A stretch of 6,966 bases of DNA from CAIOSQ01 sp044359885 (GTDB taxonomy: Bacteria; Pseudomonadota; Alphaproteobacteria; CACIAM-22H2): NCBI GenBank assembly GCA_044359885.1, contig JBIKLI010000241.1, positions 1-6,966 of the forward strand, written 5' to 3'. The notes beneath the pieces were generated by a model that was given only the letters and a program-made list of their open reading frames with translations, did not search any database and was not told where the DNA came from. The position numbers and the translations under genes were made by a program. Shown here piece after piece: positions 5,965 to 6,966 of the stretch; within the stretch, counting starts at the first letter, position 1; every line of letters begins with the position of its first letter.

Positions 5965-6020
5965 CACCGCGCATCGGTGGGGATCGGCGCGCATGGCGGC
6001 CCGCTCCGCCTGCCATGCGC
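5965..6020 (+). promoter_or_regulatory. Two tandem hairpins directly before the cheY ribosome site
   Basis: The first is small: CACCG (5965-5969) with CGGTG (5975-5979) around a five-base loop. The second is strong: GCGCATGGC (5989-5997) pairs perfectly with GCCATGCGC (6012-6020), extended inward by one G-U and one G-C pair to an 11-pair stem with a ten-base loop (6000-6009). It stops four bases before the AGAGGAGGA ribosome site. No T run follows, so it is not a classic terminator. It could be an mRNA stability or processing element between motE and cheY, or a translation control element. Confidence 0.6.
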
Positions 6021-6037
6021 CGCTAGAGGAGGACGCG

Positions 6038-6424
6038 ATGCCTGTCGACATGTCGATGCGGGTCCTGATCGTCGACGACTACAAGACGATGCTGAACATC
6101 ATCCGCGGCCTGCTCAACCAGCTCGGCTTCACGAACATCTCCGAGGCGACGGACGGCGCCACGGCGCTTTCGAAACTGCGCGAGCACAATTTCGGCCTGG
6201 TGATCTCGGACTGGAACATGGAGCCGATGACCGGCCTCCAGCTGCTGAAGGAGGTCCGGTCCGATTCCCGGCTCAAGTCCTTGCCCTTCATCATGATCAC
6301 GGCCGAGAGCAAGACCGACAACGTCGTCGCGGCCCGCGCCGCCGGCGTCAACAACTACATCCTCAAACCCTTCACGGCAGCGACCCTCAAGCAGAAGATC
6401 GTCGCGGTGATGGGCGACTTCTGA
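6038..6424 (+). CDS. cheY: CheY-type chemotaxis response regulator
   Basis: A single-domain receiver, 128 residues, the size of E. coli CheY. When phosphorylated by CheA it would bind FliM and change motor rotation. The acidic pocket is D13-D14, the phosphorylated aspartate is D58 in ISDWNM, and the switch residues are T88, Y107 and K110 in YILKPFTAATLKQK. The whole set lines up with the E. coli protein with an offset of one. A difference is E62-P63 where E. coli has N-M in the loop after the phosphorylation site. The start is fixed by a very strong AGAGGAGGA site (6025-6033) 4 bases upstream, the best in the window, so it is probably highly translated. No output domain is present. No cheA, cheB or receptor gene is seen nearby. 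A receiver with another motility role remains possible. Confidence 0.92.
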   Translation: MPVDMSMRVLIVDDYKTMLNIIRGLLNQLGFTNISEATDGATALSKLREHNFGLVISDWNMEPMTGLQLLKEVRSDSRLKSLPFIMITAESKTDNVVAARAAGVNNYILKPFTAATLKQKIVAVMGDF

Positions 6425-6444
6425 CCGGTTCCGGGGACAGCGCC

Positions 6445-6966
6445 ATGCCGACCGCGCGCCCTCGGATCCGGATTGCCCGGCTGGCCTGCCGGGCTGCGGC
6501 GGTGGCTCTCATGATGGCGCTGGCGTCGGGAGCGATCCCGGCCCTGGCGCAGGACCGCCTCGTGCCGCGTGTCGGCGCCCATGAAACCTATGACCGGGCG
6601 GTCCTCGACTGGAGCGGCACGGTCGAGTACGACGTCGAGGTCGCCGGCCGCGAGATCCGCGTGCGGTTCGGGCAGGCAGCCGAGATCGATACCGCGCCGA
6701 TCATGCGCCGGGTCGGCGAGCGTGCCACGGCGTTGCGCAGCACCGTCGGGCCCGACGGCACGACGCTGAGCTTCACGCTCGCGCCCGGTACGCAGCTTCG
6801 TCATTTCCGCACCAATCGCGGCATCGTGCTCGACTTCGTTCGCTCGCCCGATCCGGAACCTGTCGATCCGGCCAGCACGCGCCGGCTCGCGCAGGAGAGG
6901 GCAGCCCGTCCCCAGGCATCGCGTCCGCCCGCGGCAGCGCCCCCGGTCGCCGCAGCGCCCCCGGCC
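6445..6966 (+). CDS. Exported protein of unknown function, cut by window edge (174 residues visible)
   Basis: I do not recognise this gene with certainty. The start follows cheY by 20 bases behind a GGGGA site, so it is probably in the same transcript. Residues 1-35 are a Sec signal peptide (Arg-rich start, hydrophobic 18-31, likely cleavage after ALA at 33-35). Residues 46-134 look like a beta-rich domain: TYDRAVLDWSGTVEYDVEVA, REIRVRF, a run of alternating hydrophobics, and a final RTNRGIVLDFVRSP. This pattern of 'F/VLDW ... Y.V...G..I.VRF' recalls the AMIN-like segments of large exported TPR-type proteins found in alphaproteobacterial motility clusters, but that is memory and inference. 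From about 135 the chain becomes Pro/Ala-rich, as in a linker to further domains, and continues past the window. It would act in the periplasm or at the envelope. Confidence 0.75.
   Translation, partial: MPTARPRIRIARLACRAAAVALMMALASGAIPALAQDRLVPRVGAHETYDRAVLDWSGTVEYDVEVAGREIRVRFGQAAEIDTAPIMRRVGERATALRSTVGPDGTTLSFTLAPGTQLRHFRTNRGIVLDFVRSPDPEPVDPASTRRLAQERAARPQASRPPAAAPPVAAAPPA
6934..6964 (+). repeat. Short direct repeat in Ala/Pro linker
   Basis: GCAGCGCCCCCGG occurs at 6934-6946 and again at 6952-6964, an 18-base period that encodes repeated AAPP. It continues the low-complexity linker of the exported protein and may extend beyond the window edge. Confidence 0.6.

Noticed and set aside
5993..6037. 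Upstream in-frame start for cheY
   Set aside because: That ATG sits inside a strong stem-loop without a ribosome site, while the ATG at 6038 has AGAGGAGGA and gives the standard CheY length.

Overview
The window is a stretch of flagellar and motility genes from a very GC-rich Alphaproteobacterium. The best guess is a Rhodospirillales-type organism. Three things point there: the gene order flgF-flgG-flgA-flgH facing away from fliL-fliM, the alphaproteobacterial accessory genes behind fliM (a DUF6468-type membrane protein and a MotE-family protein), and the long N-terminal extension of FliM. No RNA genes, mobile elements or CRISPR arrays were seen, and base and codon use look even throughout.

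Layout. Positions 1-2863 are read on the minus strand as one tight operon, flgF > flgG > flgA > flgH (flgH is cut by the left edge). It encodes two rod proteins, the P-ring assembly chaperone and the L-ring lipoprotein, which are the parts that carry the axle through the periplasm and outer membrane. Positions 2864-3137 are the divergent control region. It holds a good sigma-54-type promoter for flgF, a CtrA-like half-site dyad in front of fliL, and several short palindromes. Positions 3138-6966 are read on the plus strand: fliL, fliM, a DUF6468-type gene (ATGA overlap with fliM), motE, then a 124-base gap with a strong stem-loop and a weak sigma-54-like site, then a CheY response regulator, then an unrecognised exported protein cut by the right edge.

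How the genes work together. FliL supports the stator around the motor. FliM is the switch protein that binds phosphorylated CheY, and the cheY encoded a few genes downstream has every canonical phosphorylation and switching residue, so this cluster may encode a matched switch-signal pair. MotE-type proteins act in the periplasm on motor function. The DUF6468-type protein and the final exported protein are the least understood members. The genes themselves are ordinary for the lineage. The items most worth a second look are the regulatory architecture and these two poorly described proteins.
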